A DNA stretch of 60,254 bases from JAIRTY01 sp050257395 (GTDB lineage Bacteria; Actinomycetota; Actinomycetes; Streptosporangiales; Streptosporangiaceae): NCBI GenBank assembly GCA_050257395.1, contig JBLMWU010000280.1, forward strand, positions 1-60,254, read 5' to 3'. The position numbers were made by a program, and so were the translations under genes. The notes beneath the pieces are model-generated. The model made no database searches, was not told the origin of the DNA, and was given only the letters and a program-made list of their open reading frames with translations. Shown here piece by piece: positions 48,515-57,794 of the stretch. The first letter of the stretch is position 1. Every line of letters begins with the position of its first letter.

Positions 48515-49678
48515 TCAGGCCTCCGCCAGCACCCGGGCGAAGGCGCTGAGGTACCGCGGGTCGCCCTGCCGCTGGCGGAGCAGCCAGTACTCGGCGCCCC
48601 AGAACAGGTAGGCCCAGGGGGCTGGCGCCGGATCGCAGCTGCGCATCGCCTGGTTGTAGTTCCCGATGACGTGCTCCGGCAGGCAGCTGTACATGCCGCT
48701 GCCCGGCGGGCTGGGCGGGACGGTCACCGCCTCCCACGGCTCGGCCTGCCCTTCGGCGATCATCACCCGGCGGCCGGGGGCCGCCGCCCACGCCAGCACC
48801 TGCCGCCATCCGCGCTGCTGCCACGGGCGCCGGCTGCCGTCCAGGTACACGGTCCGGCTCCCGGCGCGGACCAGCGCGTGCCGCGGGTAGAAGTCGGCGC
48901 CCACGATGTCGGCGAGCTGCCGCGCGGCCACCAGTGAATCGCCCTGGTCGCGGGAGCGCCACCACTGGCTCACGCGCACCAGCGCCGAGGTGGGCAGGAA
49001 CCCGTTCATCAGGACCGGCCGGCCCGGGTCGGCTGCCCGCACCGCCGCCACCTCGGCAGCGGCCCAGCTGACGGACAGCCGCCAGGAGTGCTCGACGCCG
49101 AGCGGATCGACAGCGTCATGCTCGACCTGCCAGGCGGCTACGCACGGGCGGTCGCGGTAGCGGCTCACGACCCGGGTGATGAACCCGGTCCCGGCCCGCA
49201 GCAGCGCCGGGTGGGTGCCGGGGGTGACGAGAGACCCTTCCGGCAGCGGCCGGGGCAGGTGGTGGACGGGCACGAAGAACTCCGGGTAGCCGAACGCCTT
49301 GACCGGGCCGAGGCAGATGATCACCTGCTTGCCGGCCCGCTCGGCCGCATCCAGCTGCCAGTCCAGCTCCGACGGGTCGAAGACGCCCGGCGCCGGTTCC
49401 ATCCGGTCCCAGTACGCGGCCAGCCGGATCAGCTGGAACGGGTGGTCCAGCAGCGCCCGCAGGGCCGCCCTGGGCGCCAGCCCCAGCGCCTCCGCCTGCA
49501 GCGGCCGGAAACTGAGCCCCAGCAGCGCCGTTCCCCGCCCGGCCACCGGGAGCTGCTGCCAGCGGTCCGTGAGCGGGCGCTGCGGGCGGGCGACCCGGAC
49601 CTCGGACACGGCCGGCACCAGCGCCCCGGCAGCTGCGATCACCTGCCGGGCACCGGGTACCCGGCCGGTCCTGCTCAC
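48515..49678 (-). CDS. glycoside-hydrolase-like TIM-barrel protein
   Basis: 387 residues. Clan-A-like layout: FQLIRLAAYWDRMEPAPGVFDPSELDWQLDAAERAGKQVIICLG, CVAAWQVEHDAVDPLG where the acid/base NE is replaced by EH, and RVMIAEGQAEPW which supplies a candidate nucleophile Glu. Relatives are annotated cellulase-family glycosyl hydrolases, but the altered acid/base makes activity uncertain. Start ATG 49678 overlaps the stop of the glycosyltransferase gene, so the two form an operon. Confidence 0.75.
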   Translation of the reverse strand: MSRTGRVPGARQVIAAAGALVPAVSEVRVARPQRPLTDRWQQLPVAGRGTALLGLSFRPLQAEALGLAPRAALRALLDHPFQLIRLAAYWDRMEPAPGVFDPSELDWQLDAAERAGKQVIICLGPVKAFGYPEFFVPVHHLPRPLPEGSLVTPGTHPALLRAGTGFITRVVSRYRDRPCVAAWQVEHDAVDPLGVEHSWRLSVSWAAAEVAAVRAADPGRPVLMNGFLPTSALVRVSQWWRSRDQGDSLVAARQLADIVGADFYPRHALVRAGSRTVYLDGSRRPWQQRGWRQVLAWAAAPGRRVMIAEGQAEPWEAVTVPPSPPGSGMYSCLPEHVIGNYNQAMRSCDPAPAPWAYLFWGAEYWLLRQRQGDPRYLSAFARVLAEA

Positions 49679-51114
49679 GCCGCCCCCACGGCAGGCCTGG
49701 CCGTCCGGGCCGGTTCCGCGGCCCGAGCCGGATCCTGGGCGATGGACACCGCCCAGGCCGCCCGGCCCGCGTCAGCTGCTCCCGCAGGCGCGGCTGCCCC
49801 GGTCGGCACGGGTGCCATGGCTGGCACGGATGCGCTGGCTAGCGCGACCGCCCCGGCGAGCGTGGGTGTCACGGCTGGCACGGGTGCGCTGGCTGGCGCG
49901 GCCGCCCTGGCCAGCGGCGGTGTCCGGACCGGTTCAGGTGTCTGGGCCAGTGGTGTCTGGGTCGGTTCGGGGTGCCGGGCCAGCCTGGCGATCAGCGCGG
50001 CGGCGCCGGCCGCGGCGCCCGGACGGGCCAGCCGTGCCGACGCGGCCCGCATCACGGCGAGCGCCGCCGGATCGCCGCGCAGCCGCGCTATTTCCCGCAG
50101 CAACTGCCCGGTGCGGGGGACGTGCCGGCCCGCCCCCGCGCTGACCACCAGGTCCACGTTGCCGGCTTCCTGACCCGGCAGGTGCGAAGTGATCAGCATC
50201 GGCGCGCCGCAGCAGGCGGCTTCCGCGATCGTGCCCGGGCCGGCCTTGGTCACCAGCACGTCGGCGCAGCGCAGCCAGTCCGGCATGTTGCCGACAAAGC
50301 CGAGCACGGTGAGCCGGCCGTCGGCCCGCCCAGCCAGCCGGGACAGGCGGCGCCGGGCCCGTTCGTTGCGGCCGCAGATGATGGCCACGCTGATGCCGCT
50401 GCCGGTCAGCGCCCGCGCGGTCCGCAGCAGGCCGCCGGCGCCCTCGCCGCCGCCGGACAGCACGGCCAGGAAGCCCGCTCCGGCCACACCCAGCCGCCGG
50501 CGCAGCGCTGCCCGCTGGCCCGCGGTCACCGGGCCACCGGCGAAGTCGGCCGCCACCGGCACCCCGAGCTCCAGCCAGCGTGGGCCAGCGGGGGGGTGCC
50601 CGCGGGGCGCACCCGGCGGCAGGACCAGCCAGTCGGCCCCCGCGTGCAGCCAGGAAGTGTGCACGCCCGCCAGGTCAGTGACCACGGTCACGGCCGGCGG
50701 CCGTGGTCCCCCAGAGTGGGCCGCACGCGCCGCGGCGCCAGCCGTCAGCGGGTGGAACGAGACCACCGCGACGGGCCTGTGGGCCGTCACCGCGGCCCGG
50801 ACGGGCCGGTCCGCCAGCCGCAGCACGGTGCCTTCCAGCAGCCGCATGGCCGGGCGGGAATCCGTCAGCCGGTAGGCGGCACCCCACAGCCACGGGGCAC
50901 GCCGGACCACAGGCCCGTACAGCCGGGTGAGCCAGCGCAGCAGCCAGGCGGAGCCCGGCCCGGCCAGCGGGTCGAGCAGGACCGGGCGGAAACGGCCCGG
51001 ATAGGCGTGCCGCAGGCTCGCGGCCACGGCCCGCGCTGCCGCGCGGTGCCCGCCGCCGGTGTCGGCGATCAGGAGGAGCACGTCCGCCGGGGCGGGCGCA
51101 GATGATTCGGGCAT
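49675..51114 (-). CDS. MGDG-synthase/GT28-like glycosyltransferase
   Basis: 479 residues. N-terminal MGDG_synth domain: VLLLIADTGGGHRAAARAVAASL, then VVSFHPLTAGAA and VVTDLAGVHTSWLHAGADW; C-terminal GT28-like donor domain: FLAVLSGGGEGAGGLLRTA and DVLVTKAGPGTIAEAACCGAPMLI. Transfers a sugar from UDP-sugar, probably to a lipid. The last 100 residues are Ala/Pro/Thr-rich low complexity encoded by short DNA repeats (GCTGGCACGG-like), probably disordered. Confidence 0.85.
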   Translation of the reverse strand: MPESSAPAPADVLLLIADTGGGHRAAARAVAASLRHAYPGRFRPVLLDPLAGPGSAWLLRWLTRLYGPVVRRAPWLWGAAYRLTDSRPAMRLLEGTVLRLADRPVRAAVTAHRPVAVVSFHPLTAGAAARAAHSGGPRPPAVTVVTDLAGVHTSWLHAGADWLVLPPGAPRGHPPAGPRWLELGVPVAADFAGGPVTAGQRAALRRRLGVAGAGFLAVLSGGGEGAGGLLRTARALTGSGISVAIICGRNERARRRLSRLAGRADGRLTVLGFVGNMPDWLRCADVLVTKAGPGTIAEAACCGAPMLITSHLPGQEAGNVDLVVSAGAGRHVPRTGQLLREIARLRGDPAALAVMRAASARLARPGAAAGAAALIARLARHPEPTQTPLAQTPEPVRTPPLARAAAPASAPVPAVTPTLAGAVALASASVPAMAPVPTGAAAPAGAADAGRAAWAVSIAQDPARAAEPARTARPAVGAA

Positions 51115-51342
51115 GGCCCCCAGCGTCGCCGCCGGCCCGCCCCGCGTCGCCGGCCGTCCGGCCAGAGCGCCCTACCGCTCACGGTGACCCGCGCGGGCGG
51201 CCCGGCCTGCCGCTGCTGCCAGGGCCACCCCGGGTTGGCCCTGGACGCGGCGGCATCAGGCGCCCGCTGTCACCTGCGGGTGCAGGACAAGGCCGGCTCC
51301 TGGCTGACGACATACCCGCCGCCGCCTGCCCACGATGAGCCC

Positions 51343-51834
51343 ATGACCGGAACGCACGACACGGAATCTCAGGGCACGGGAACTCCCGGCACGGGAACTC
51401 CCGGCACGGGAACAGCGGCGGCCACGGCACCGGCCGGGCGGGCCGGGACCAGCCGGTGGGCCGGCGGCCTGATGCTCGCCGAGGCAGTCACCTTCGGGGT
51501 GGCGTCCTACCTGCACCTGCAGGGCCGCATCCCGCTCGGGTTCACCACGATCACGGGGGAGCACTTCCCGGACGCCGCCACCCCCGAGGCGGTCATCGGC
51601 GCGGTGGTCGCGGCGGGCGCGCTGCTGGTGCTGGCCGCGCCGGGCCGGGCCCGGCGCGCCGCGCTCGGTGTGACCGGATTCGCGATCCTGGGCGTCGCGG
51701 TCGGCCTGGCCGCCGTCATCGGCAGGTCCACCGGCAACGCCGCCGCCGACCTCACCTATCACGCGCTGATCATGGTGGCCCTGCTGGTGACGTTCGCGGT
51801 GCTGCTGCTCCGCCCCGGCGCGCGTCCCGGCTAG
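51343..51834 (+). CDS. small membrane protein with N-terminal Gly-Thr-Pro repeats
   Basis: 163 residues from ATG 51343. After a GTGTPGTGTPGTGT repeat the rest has about four hydrophobic helices (LMLAEAVTFGVASYLHLQG, AVIGAVVAAGALLVLAA, LGVTGFAILGVAVGLAAVIG, ALIMVALLVTFAVLLL). The longer frame to 51184 is Cys/Pro-rich and unlikely. Function unknown. Convergent, 4-bp overlap with the GyrI-like gene. Confidence 0.7.
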   Translation: MTGTHDTESQGTGTPGTGTPGTGTAAATAPAGRAGTSRWAGGLMLAEAVTFGVASYLHLQGRIPLGFTTITGEHFPDAATPEAVIGAVVAAGALLVLAAPGRARRAALGVTGFAILGVAVGLAAVIGRSTGNAAADLTYHALIMVALLVTFAVLLLRPGARPG

Positions 51835-52289
51835 GGCGCCACCAGCAGCCAGCAGACCTCCACGTCGAAGTGGCCGGTCGACGGGTCGGGATCGCCGTAG
51901 ATCTCCCAGCGGGGCCCGGCCAGCCGGTACCCGTGCGCCTTGCTCCACTCGCACACCGCCTGATGGGTGCCGCCCAGCCCGGCGACCGGCCTGGTGTGAA
52001 CCGCGGTGGCGACGAGCCCGCCCGGAAGCGCTGACGGGACGACATCACCGGCGGGATCGAATGGGCCGCTCACCTGCACGCCGATTTCGACGTGGGGGAC
52101 ATCGTCCAGGTACAGCATAATGTTGTGGCCGCGCTGGTAGAGCCCTTCCGGGGCGCCGCCCCGGAGGAAACCCCACACCTTGTCCAGCATCGGCCGCCAC
52201 ACCGCCGGGAACTGCGCCCATGTGGTCGCCGCCTTGACGACCGCCGTCGGCGCCGGCCCGGCGGTCTTCACCGTCACCTCGGCACCCAT
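51831..52289 (-). CDS. GyrI-like small-molecule-binding domain protein
   Basis: 152 residues: QFPAVWRPMLDKVWGFLRG, HNIMLYLDDVPHVEIGVQVSGPF, then LVATAVHTRPVAGLGGTHQAVCEWSKAHGYRLAGPRWEIYGDP and EVCWLLVAP at the C-terminus. Typical stand-alone GyrI-like/SOUL-fold ligand binder, often near regulators or exporters. Ligand unknown. Confidence 0.8.
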   Translation of the reverse strand: MGAEVTVKTAGPAPTAVVKAATTWAQFPAVWRPMLDKVWGFLRGGAPEGLYQRGHNIMLYLDDVPHVEIGVQVSGPFDPAGDVVPSALPGGLVATAVHTRPVAGLGGTHQAVCEWSKAHGYRLAGPRWEIYGDPDPSTGHFDVEVCWLLVAP

Positions 52290-52368
52290 GGCGCGGAGCC
52301 TACGCCGCGGGTACGACGGGCACGTGCCGGCTCGTGCGCCGGCGCCAGCGAACGGTCGGCCCGGCTAG

Positions 52369-53178
52369 TCAGCGGGTCCGCTCGCGGTAGCTGAACAGCG
52401 CCGCGCCAGCGGCCAGCAGGACCGCGGCCAGGCCGGCGGTCACCGCCGCGTCCAGCCACGGGGCGGCCGTCACCGCCTCGTGGTAGCCGGGCAGCCCGTG
52501 GTAGAAGGCGGCCCGGGTCAGGTCGACGGCGTAGCGCAGCGGCATCGCATAGGCCAGCACGGTCAGGTAGCCGGGTGCCCCGTGCAGCGGCACCAGCACG
52601 CCGCCCAGCACGTACTGCGGGATGATCAGGAACTGGAAGATCTCCATCGCCGACCGCTGGCTGCGCAGCGACGCCACGGTGGCCAGCCCGAAGGCGCCGC
52701 CGAGCAGGCAGCACGCCAGGCAGGGCGCGATCAGCGCGGCGAGCTGCCCGCCGGTCATCCGCACCCCGGCCGCCACCGCGACGATGGCCACGCACGCGGC
52801 CTGGCAGAGCGCCACCAGCGACTCGCCGGCGATCTTCCCGGTGACCAGGGTCAGCCTGCTGACCGGCGTCACGAACAGCGTCCGGGAGAAGTCCGTCTCC
52901 CGGTCCCCCGCCACCGAGATCATGCCCGCCGCCGTGGACTGGAACAAGGTGGCCGCCAGCACGCCGGTGAACGCGAGCGTCACCGCGGACAGGCCGGTCA
53001 CCCGGCCGACGGTGGACTGCAGGACGCCGCCCAGCCCGGCCACCAGCAGCACCGGGAACGCCAGGTTCACCGCCAGCCGGGGCCGGTCCCGCAGCAGCTT
53101 GGCCAGGTCACGGTGGGCGATGGCGGCCACCGACCACAATTCGTGCGCGAGCCCGCCGGGCCGGGACCAGCAGTTCAT
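52369..53178 (-). CDS. ABC-2 type exporter permease
   Basis: 269 residues from ATG 53178, about six helices. ABC-2 family features: DLAKLLRDRPRLAVNLAFPVLLVAGLGG, ETDFSRTLFVTPVSRLTLVTGKIAGESLVAL and QRSAMEIFQFLIIPQYVLGGVLVPL. Translationally coupled to the ATPase gene upstream (ATGA at 53175-53178). Likely drug/lipid export; substrate unknown. Confidence 0.88.
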   Translation of the reverse strand: MNCWSRPGGLAHELWSVAAIAHRDLAKLLRDRPRLAVNLAFPVLLVAGLGGVLQSTVGRVTGLSAVTLAFTGVLAATLFQSTAAGMISVAGDRETDFSRTLFVTPVSRLTLVTGKIAGESLVALCQAACVAIVAVAAGVRMTGGQLAALIAPCLACCLLGGAFGLATVASLRSQRSAMEIFQFLIIPQYVLGGVLVPLHGAPGYLTVLAYAMPLRYAVDLTRAAFYHGLPGYHEAVTAAPWLDAAVTAGLAAVLLAAGAALFSYRERTR

Positions 53179-53987
53179 GACGTCCGGTGCCCCACCAGCG
53201 TCAGGTAGGCGTCCTCCAGGGTCGGCGCGCCGTGCCGGGCCCTGATCCCGGCGGGACTGCCCCGCTCGATGATCCGGCCCCCGGCCATGACGGCGACCGC
53301 GCCGGCCGCCTCGGCCTCCGCCAGGTAATGGGTGGTGAGCACGATCGTGGTCCCCTGCCGGGCCTGTTCGGCGTCCAGGTAGGCCCACAGGTCGCGGCGG
53401 CTCTCGGGATCCAGCCCGGTGGTGGGCTCGTCCAGGCACAGCACCCGCGGCCGGTGCAGCAGGGCGCGGACGATCTCCAGCTTGCGCCGCATGCCCCCGG
53501 ACAGCGACCGGGCGGGCATGCCGAGCGCGCCGGTGACACCCAGGATGCCCGCCAGCTCCGCCAGCTGCCGCCGGTAGCCGGCGGGCATGAGCCGCAGCAG
53601 CGGCCGCCACGGGTACAGGCCGTACAGCACCGCGTGCACCCGGATGTTCTCCTCCGCCGTCAGGTTCAGGTCCAGGGACGGCTGCTGGAACACCACGCCC
53701 AGCTCGCGGCGGGCCGGTCCTGGCTCTGCCCGCACATCCCGGCCCGCCACCAGCACCCGTCCCGATGTCGGGGTGAGCGCGGTGGTCAGCACCGAGACGG
53801 TGGTCGTCTTGCCCGCCCCGTTGGGGCCGAGCAGGCAGAACAGCTGCCCGGCGGGCACGGTGAAGCTGACCCCGTCCACCGCGTTGCCCGGTGCCCCCCG
53901 GTAGCGCTTGACCAGGCCGCGCACCTCGACCGCGGCGGCCGGCAGGCCGCCGGCCCGCCCCGCCTCCCGATCCCGCTCAGCAAGCAC
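53175..53987 (-). CDS. ABC exporter ATP-binding protein
   Basis: 270 residues from GTG 53987. Walker A GPNGAGKTTTVSVL, Q-loop GVVFQQPSLD, signature SLSGGMRRKLEIVRAL, Walker B VLCLDEPTTGLD, H-loop VLTTHYLAEAE. DrrA/CcmA-like. The in-frame extension to 54083 is Arg/Pro-rich and unlikely. Partner of the permease downstream. Confidence 0.92.
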   Translation of the reverse strand: MLAERDREAGRAGGLPAAAVEVRGLVKRYRGAPGNAVDGVSFTVPAGQLFCLLGPNGAGKTTTVSVLTTALTPTSGRVLVAGRDVRAEPGPARRELGVVFQQPSLDLNLTAEENIRVHAVLYGLYPWRPLLRLMPAGYRRQLAELAGILGVTGALGMPARSLSGGMRRKLEIVRALLHRPRVLCLDEPTTGLDPESRRDLWAYLDAEQARQGTTIVLTTHYLAEAEAAGAVAVMAGGRIIERGSPAGIRARHGAPTLEDAYLTLVGHRTS

Positions 53988-54185
53988 GGTCCCCCAGTGT
54001 GCGCCGCCCCGCCCGGCCTGTCGTGATCCGCGCGGCCAGGTCTGGGTCACCGGGCGCGGTAGCCGGCGGCCTGGCGCCTGCACCAGCCGGGCAGCCGGGG
54101 CCGGTGTGGCAAGGCGATAGGTAAAGCGGGCAAAGCCTTCCTATTGTGAACGGATCTCCGCTCCCTGATCTGCGATGATCCGCTG

Positions 54186-56882
54186 GTGCCCGGGGCCCCC
54201 TACCGCCGGCTGGATGCCGTCGTCGACGAGTCCACCCTGCTGAACGCGCAGGTGGATCCGCCGTCCCGGCGCGCCCTGCTGCGGCTCGCGGTGCCCGGCG
54301 AAGCCGGCGGCCCGCCGGAGGAGCAGGCCATCGTCCTGTACGAGGTGTCCCGGGTGGCGGCCTGGCTGCGCCAGGTGGAGTACCAGGCGGACGGCCGGCT
54401 GGCGCCGGTGGCACGCGACGCCGGCCCGCCGGAGCCGGTGCACGACGCCGCGGAGCTGAACGGCTGGCTGCGGCACTGGTCCGGGCGTGACCTGTACGGG
54501 CAGGCGGACGAGGTCTTCGACGCCCAGCACGAGCCGGCCTGGCTCGCCCACCCCAGCCTCGACCTGGCGTGGCCGGCGGACGCCCCGGAACTGCACACCC
54601 TCGACCTGTGGCTCGCGGACAACCCCGGCGTCGGGGACCGCATGCTCGACCTGCGGATCGAGTTCGGCTACCTGGAGGTCTTCACCGGCGCCGGGGCCCG
54701 CCCGGCCGGGGCACCCGGCCCGCCCGGCCCCGGCGGCCGCCCCGCCGGGCAGGCGGGCCAGCCGCCCGCACCTGGCCAGCGGCCGCGCCCGCCGGCGCCG
54801 CCGGAACCGGCCCGCCCGCGCCGCCGCCGCGCCGCCGCCGTGCTGGCCACCATCGGCGTCCTCAGCCTGGCCGTCGCCGGGGTGGCCGGTTACTACGCCC
54901 TGTCGGGCCGGCTGCACAGTCGCCCGCAGGCCGCGGCCGGGCCGGTGGCCGCCCACCACCCGGCCGCGCCGCGGGGCCTGCCCGCCGTGATGGCCGGCCT
55001 GCTGCCCTGGCACCTGGCCACCCCGCTCAGCCGCGAGGTGGTCGTCCCCGGCAGCGGGAAGAACCTGCTGGTCCTCGGCGGCCTCACCGCGGGCGGGTCA
55101 GCGGACGGGGTCTACGCCGTCCACCTGCACAGCGGCCGGGCCAGCCGGGTCGGCTCGCTGGCCGCCCCGGTGCACGACGCCGCCGGGGCCATGGCAGGCG
55201 GGCAGGCGCTGGTCTTCGGCGGCGGCTCGTCTGCCACCGTCGCCTCGGTGGAGGCGTTCCCCGGCCGGGTCGCCGGCTCGATGCCCGCCCCGCGCTCGGA
55301 CTGCGTGGCGGTGCAGATCGGCTCCACCGCGTACGTCCTGGGGGGCTATGACGGGGCCAGGCCCCAGCCGGACGTGCTGGCCACGACGAATGGCCGTTCG
55401 TTCACCACCATCGCGAAGCTCCCGGTACCGGTGCGGTACCCGGCCGCGGCGGCGCTGGGCGGGCAGATCTACGTGTTCGGCGGCCAGGCCGTCACCGGTG
55501 CGCACGCCGGACAGCCGGTGGACGCCATCCAGCTCATCGACCCGGCCCGCCGTTCGGCCACCGTGATCGGCCACCTGCCCGAGCCGCTGGCCGGCGCGGC
55601 CGCGGCGACCGTGGGCGGCGAGCTGCTGCTGGCCGGCGGCGAGAGCTCCGTGCCGCAGCATCAGCGCCCGGGCATGGGCACCACCCAGCTCGGCGCGTCG
55701 GAGATCAGCAGCGCCGGCGGTGCCGAGGCGGCCAGCCCGCCCACCTCGACCGTGTCCACCATCTGGGCCTTCGACCCGGCGAGCCGGCGGCTGCTGCCAG
55801 CGGGCCAGCTGCAGGTGCCGGTGTCGCACGCCGGGGTGGCGGTGAGCGGGTCCACCGCCTGGATCGTGGGCGGTGAGTCGCACGGCTCGCTGGTGTCGGC
55901 GGTGCAGATGCTCCGCCCGGACCGCGCGTTCGGCACCGCGGGCGCGGCCGGGGCTGGGTCGCCGTACTACGGGGCCAGGCTGCTCATCGCCGACCGCGGC
56001 AACAACCGGCTGCTGTTCATGACCGACACCATGCACCTGATCTGGAAGTACCCGTCGAAGAACGCCCCGAGGGACAAGCTGCATTTCTACTTCCCCGACG
56101 ACGCGTTCTTCATCGACCACGGCACCGCGATCATCTCCAACCAGGAGCAGAACAACACGATCGTCAAGATCGCCTACCCCTCCGGCAGGATCATCTGGTC
56201 GTTCGGGCACCCGCGGGTGGCCAGCAGCCGCAAGGGCTACCTGCACGAGCCGGACGACGCGTACCTGCTCAAGAACGGCCAGGTCACGGTGGCCGACGCG
56301 AACAACTGCCGGGTGCTGGTGATCAACCCGGACCGCACGGTCGCGGGCCAGATCGGCACCAATGGTGTGTGCGTGCACAACCCGCCGCGCTCGATGGGCT
56401 CCCCGAACGGGGACACCCCGCTGCCGGACGGCAACCTGCTGGTGTCCGAGATCAACGGCTCCTGGGTGAGCGAGTACACCCTCAAGGGCAGCCTGGTCTG
56501 GACGGCCCACCTGCCGATCACCTACCCGTCGGACCCGCAGCAGCTCGGCCCGGACCGCTACCTGATCGCCGACTACGCCCGGCCCGGCCAGATCCTGGAG
56601 TTCAACCGGCAGGGCAGGATCCTCTACCGCTACCGGGCCCCGTCCGGCCCCGGCCTGCTCGACCACCCGTCCCTGACCGAGCTGCTGCCCAGCGGGGTGT
56701 TCCTGGCCAACGACGACTTCAACCACCGGCTCGTCGCGGTCGACCCGGCGACCGGCGCGCTGGTGTGGCAGTACGGAGTCACCGGCAGGCCCGGCACCAG
56801 CGCGGGCCACCTGCACACCCCGGACGGGTTCGACCTGCTGCTGCCGAACGGCACCACCCCGACGCACCTGTCCACCGGCTGA
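54186..56882 (+). CDS. membrane-anchored double beta-propeller (Kelch plus PQQ/NHL-like) protein
   Basis: 898 residues. 1-165: a cytosolic N-terminal domain (LLNAQVDPPSRRALLRLAVPG, DLYGQADEVFDAQHEP) of unknown type. 166-215: Pro/Ala/Arg-rich linker. About 220-242: a single membrane helix (AAAVLATIGVLSLAVAGVAGYYAL). 280-590: Kelch-type blades (VLGGYDGARPQPDVLAT, YVFGGQAVTGAHAGQPVDAI). 600-898: a second propeller with PQQ/NHL-like blades (LIADRGNNRLLFMTDT, YLLKNGQVTVADANNCRVLVINPDRTVAGQIG, VFLANDDFNHRLVAVDPATGALVWQYG). The topology implies extracellular propellers. GTG 54186. Confidence 0.75.
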   Translation: MPGAPYRRLDAVVDESTLLNAQVDPPSRRALLRLAVPGEAGGPPEEQAIVLYEVSRVAAWLRQVEYQADGRLAPVARDAGPPEPVHDAAELNGWLRHWSGRDLYGQADEVFDAQHEPAWLAHPSLDLAWPADAPELHTLDLWLADNPGVGDRMLDLRIEFGYLEVFTGAGARPAGAPGPPGPGGRPAGQAGQPPAPGQRPRPPAPPEPARPRRRRAAAVLATIGVLSLAVAGVAGYYALSGRLHSRPQAAAGPVAAHHPAAPRGLPAVMAGLLPWHLATPLSREVVVPGSGKNLLVLGGLTAGGSADGVYAVHLHSGRASRVGSLAAPVHDAAGAMAGGQALVFGGGSSATVASVEAFPGRVAGSMPAPRSDCVAVQIGSTAYVLGGYDGARPQPDVLATTNGRSFTTIAKLPVPVRYPAAAALGGQIYVFGGQAVTGAHAGQPVDAIQLIDPARRSATVIGHLPEPLAGAAAATVGGELLLAGGESSVPQHQRPGMGTTQLGASEISSAGGAEAASPPTSTVSTIWAFDPASRRLLPAGQLQVPVSHAGVAVSGSTAWIVGGESHGSLVSAVQMLRPDRAFGTAGAAGAGSPYYGARLLIADRGNNRLLFMTDTMHLIWKYPSKNAPRDKLHFYFPDDAFFIDHGTAIISNQEQNNTIVKIAYPSGRIIWSFGHPRVASSRKGYLHEPDDAYLLKNGQVTVADANNCRVLVINPDRTVAGQIGTNGVCVHNPPRSMGSPNGDTPLPDGNLLVSEINGSWVSEYTLKGSLVWTAHLPITYPSDPQQLGPDRYLIADYARPGQILEFNRQGRILYRYRAPSGPGLLDHPSLTELLPSGVFLANDDFNHRLVAVDPATGALVWQYGVTGRPGTSAGHLHTPDGFDLLLPNGTTPTHLSTG

Positions 56883-56911
56883 CCGCGGCCGCGCGGCCGG
56901 CCGGTGCCCGC

Positions 56912-57712
56912 TCAGCCCGCCAGCAGGCGGCCTGCGGCCCGGGCGGTCCCGGCCAGCCCGGCCAGCCGCTCCTCAGTCCACCCGGTGGGCTGCCGGTAGT
57001 GGGCGGAGACCATCGCGATCACCCGGCCGCCGGTATCGTGCACGGGAATCGAGGCGACCGCCTGGGAGCCCGCTTCCAGCATGACGTCCAGGGCCGGCGT
57101 GCCGCGGAAGATGGCCGACGACTCCACCTCGGGCACCCACACCGGCTGGCCGGCCAGCAGCGCCGTGCCGCAGGCCGACTCGTCGTCGTACACGGTCTCG
57201 AAGAAGTCGAGAAACGGCCGGGAGAAGCCGCGTTCGGCCACGATGTGCAGCGCGCCGGTGGCCGGGTGCAGCAGCTGCATGTTGGCCATGTCCGCGCCGC
57301 CTGCCCGGATCACCTCGTCAACCGCGCTCTTGCACACGTCCAGCACGGGCCGGCTCAGCGGCACGGCCGGCATGAAGCCCGGTTCCTCCAGCCGGATCAG
57401 CGCCAGCGTGCCGGACAGGCCCAGCAGCCGCCGGACCGGCCTGCTCGGGTGGCGGACGAGCAGGTCACAGCCGGCTCCGTCGGCCTGGCGCTGCACCGTC
57501 AGCAGGAACCGGATGCCGGAGACGTCGAAGAAGGTGACCCGGCTGAAGTCCAGCACGAGCTCTTTCGCGTCCTCGAGCACCTGTTCCGCCGCCCGCTGCG
57601 CGAGCCGCCGTGACAGCAGGTCGAAGTCGCCGGCGAAGCGGATCGTCACCCGTCCCTCGCCGCCGTGCTGCACGTCCACGCGCAGATGGCTGATGGGCTG
57701 GGACCAGGTCAC
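56912..57712 (-). CDS. STAS-GAF domain protein
   Basis: 266 residues from GTG 57712, chosen because GGAGGGAGG lies just upstream. STAS (anti-sigma-factor-antagonist-like) domain at 1-110: VTIRFAGDFDLLSRRLAQRAAEQVLEDAKELVLDFSRVTFFDVSGIRFLL with a Ser in the phosphorylation position (FFDVSGIRF). GAF domain at 130-255: DMANMQLLHPATGALHIVAERGFSRPFLDFFETVYDDESACGTAL. Combines partner switching with small-molecule sensing. The longer frame to 57937 has an implausible N-terminus. Confidence 0.8.
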   Translation of the reverse strand: MTWSQPISHLRVDVQHGGEGRVTIRFAGDFDLLSRRLAQRAAEQVLEDAKELVLDFSRVTFFDVSGIRFLLTVQRQADGAGCDLLVRHPSRPVRRLLGLSGTLALIRLEEPGFMPAVPLSRPVLDVCKSAVDEVIRAGGADMANMQLLHPATGALHIVAERGFSRPFLDFFETVYDDESACGTALLAGQPVWVPEVESSAIFRGTPALDVMLEAGSQAVASIPVHDTGGRVIAMVSAHYRQPTGWTEERLAGLAGTARAAGRLLAG

Positions 57713-57794
57713 GAACCAGCCTCCCTCCGGTCGCCGATGCCGCGCCGCCATACTATGCGGGCCTCCCGCGCAGCGGCGCCGGCGGCGGTGCAGG

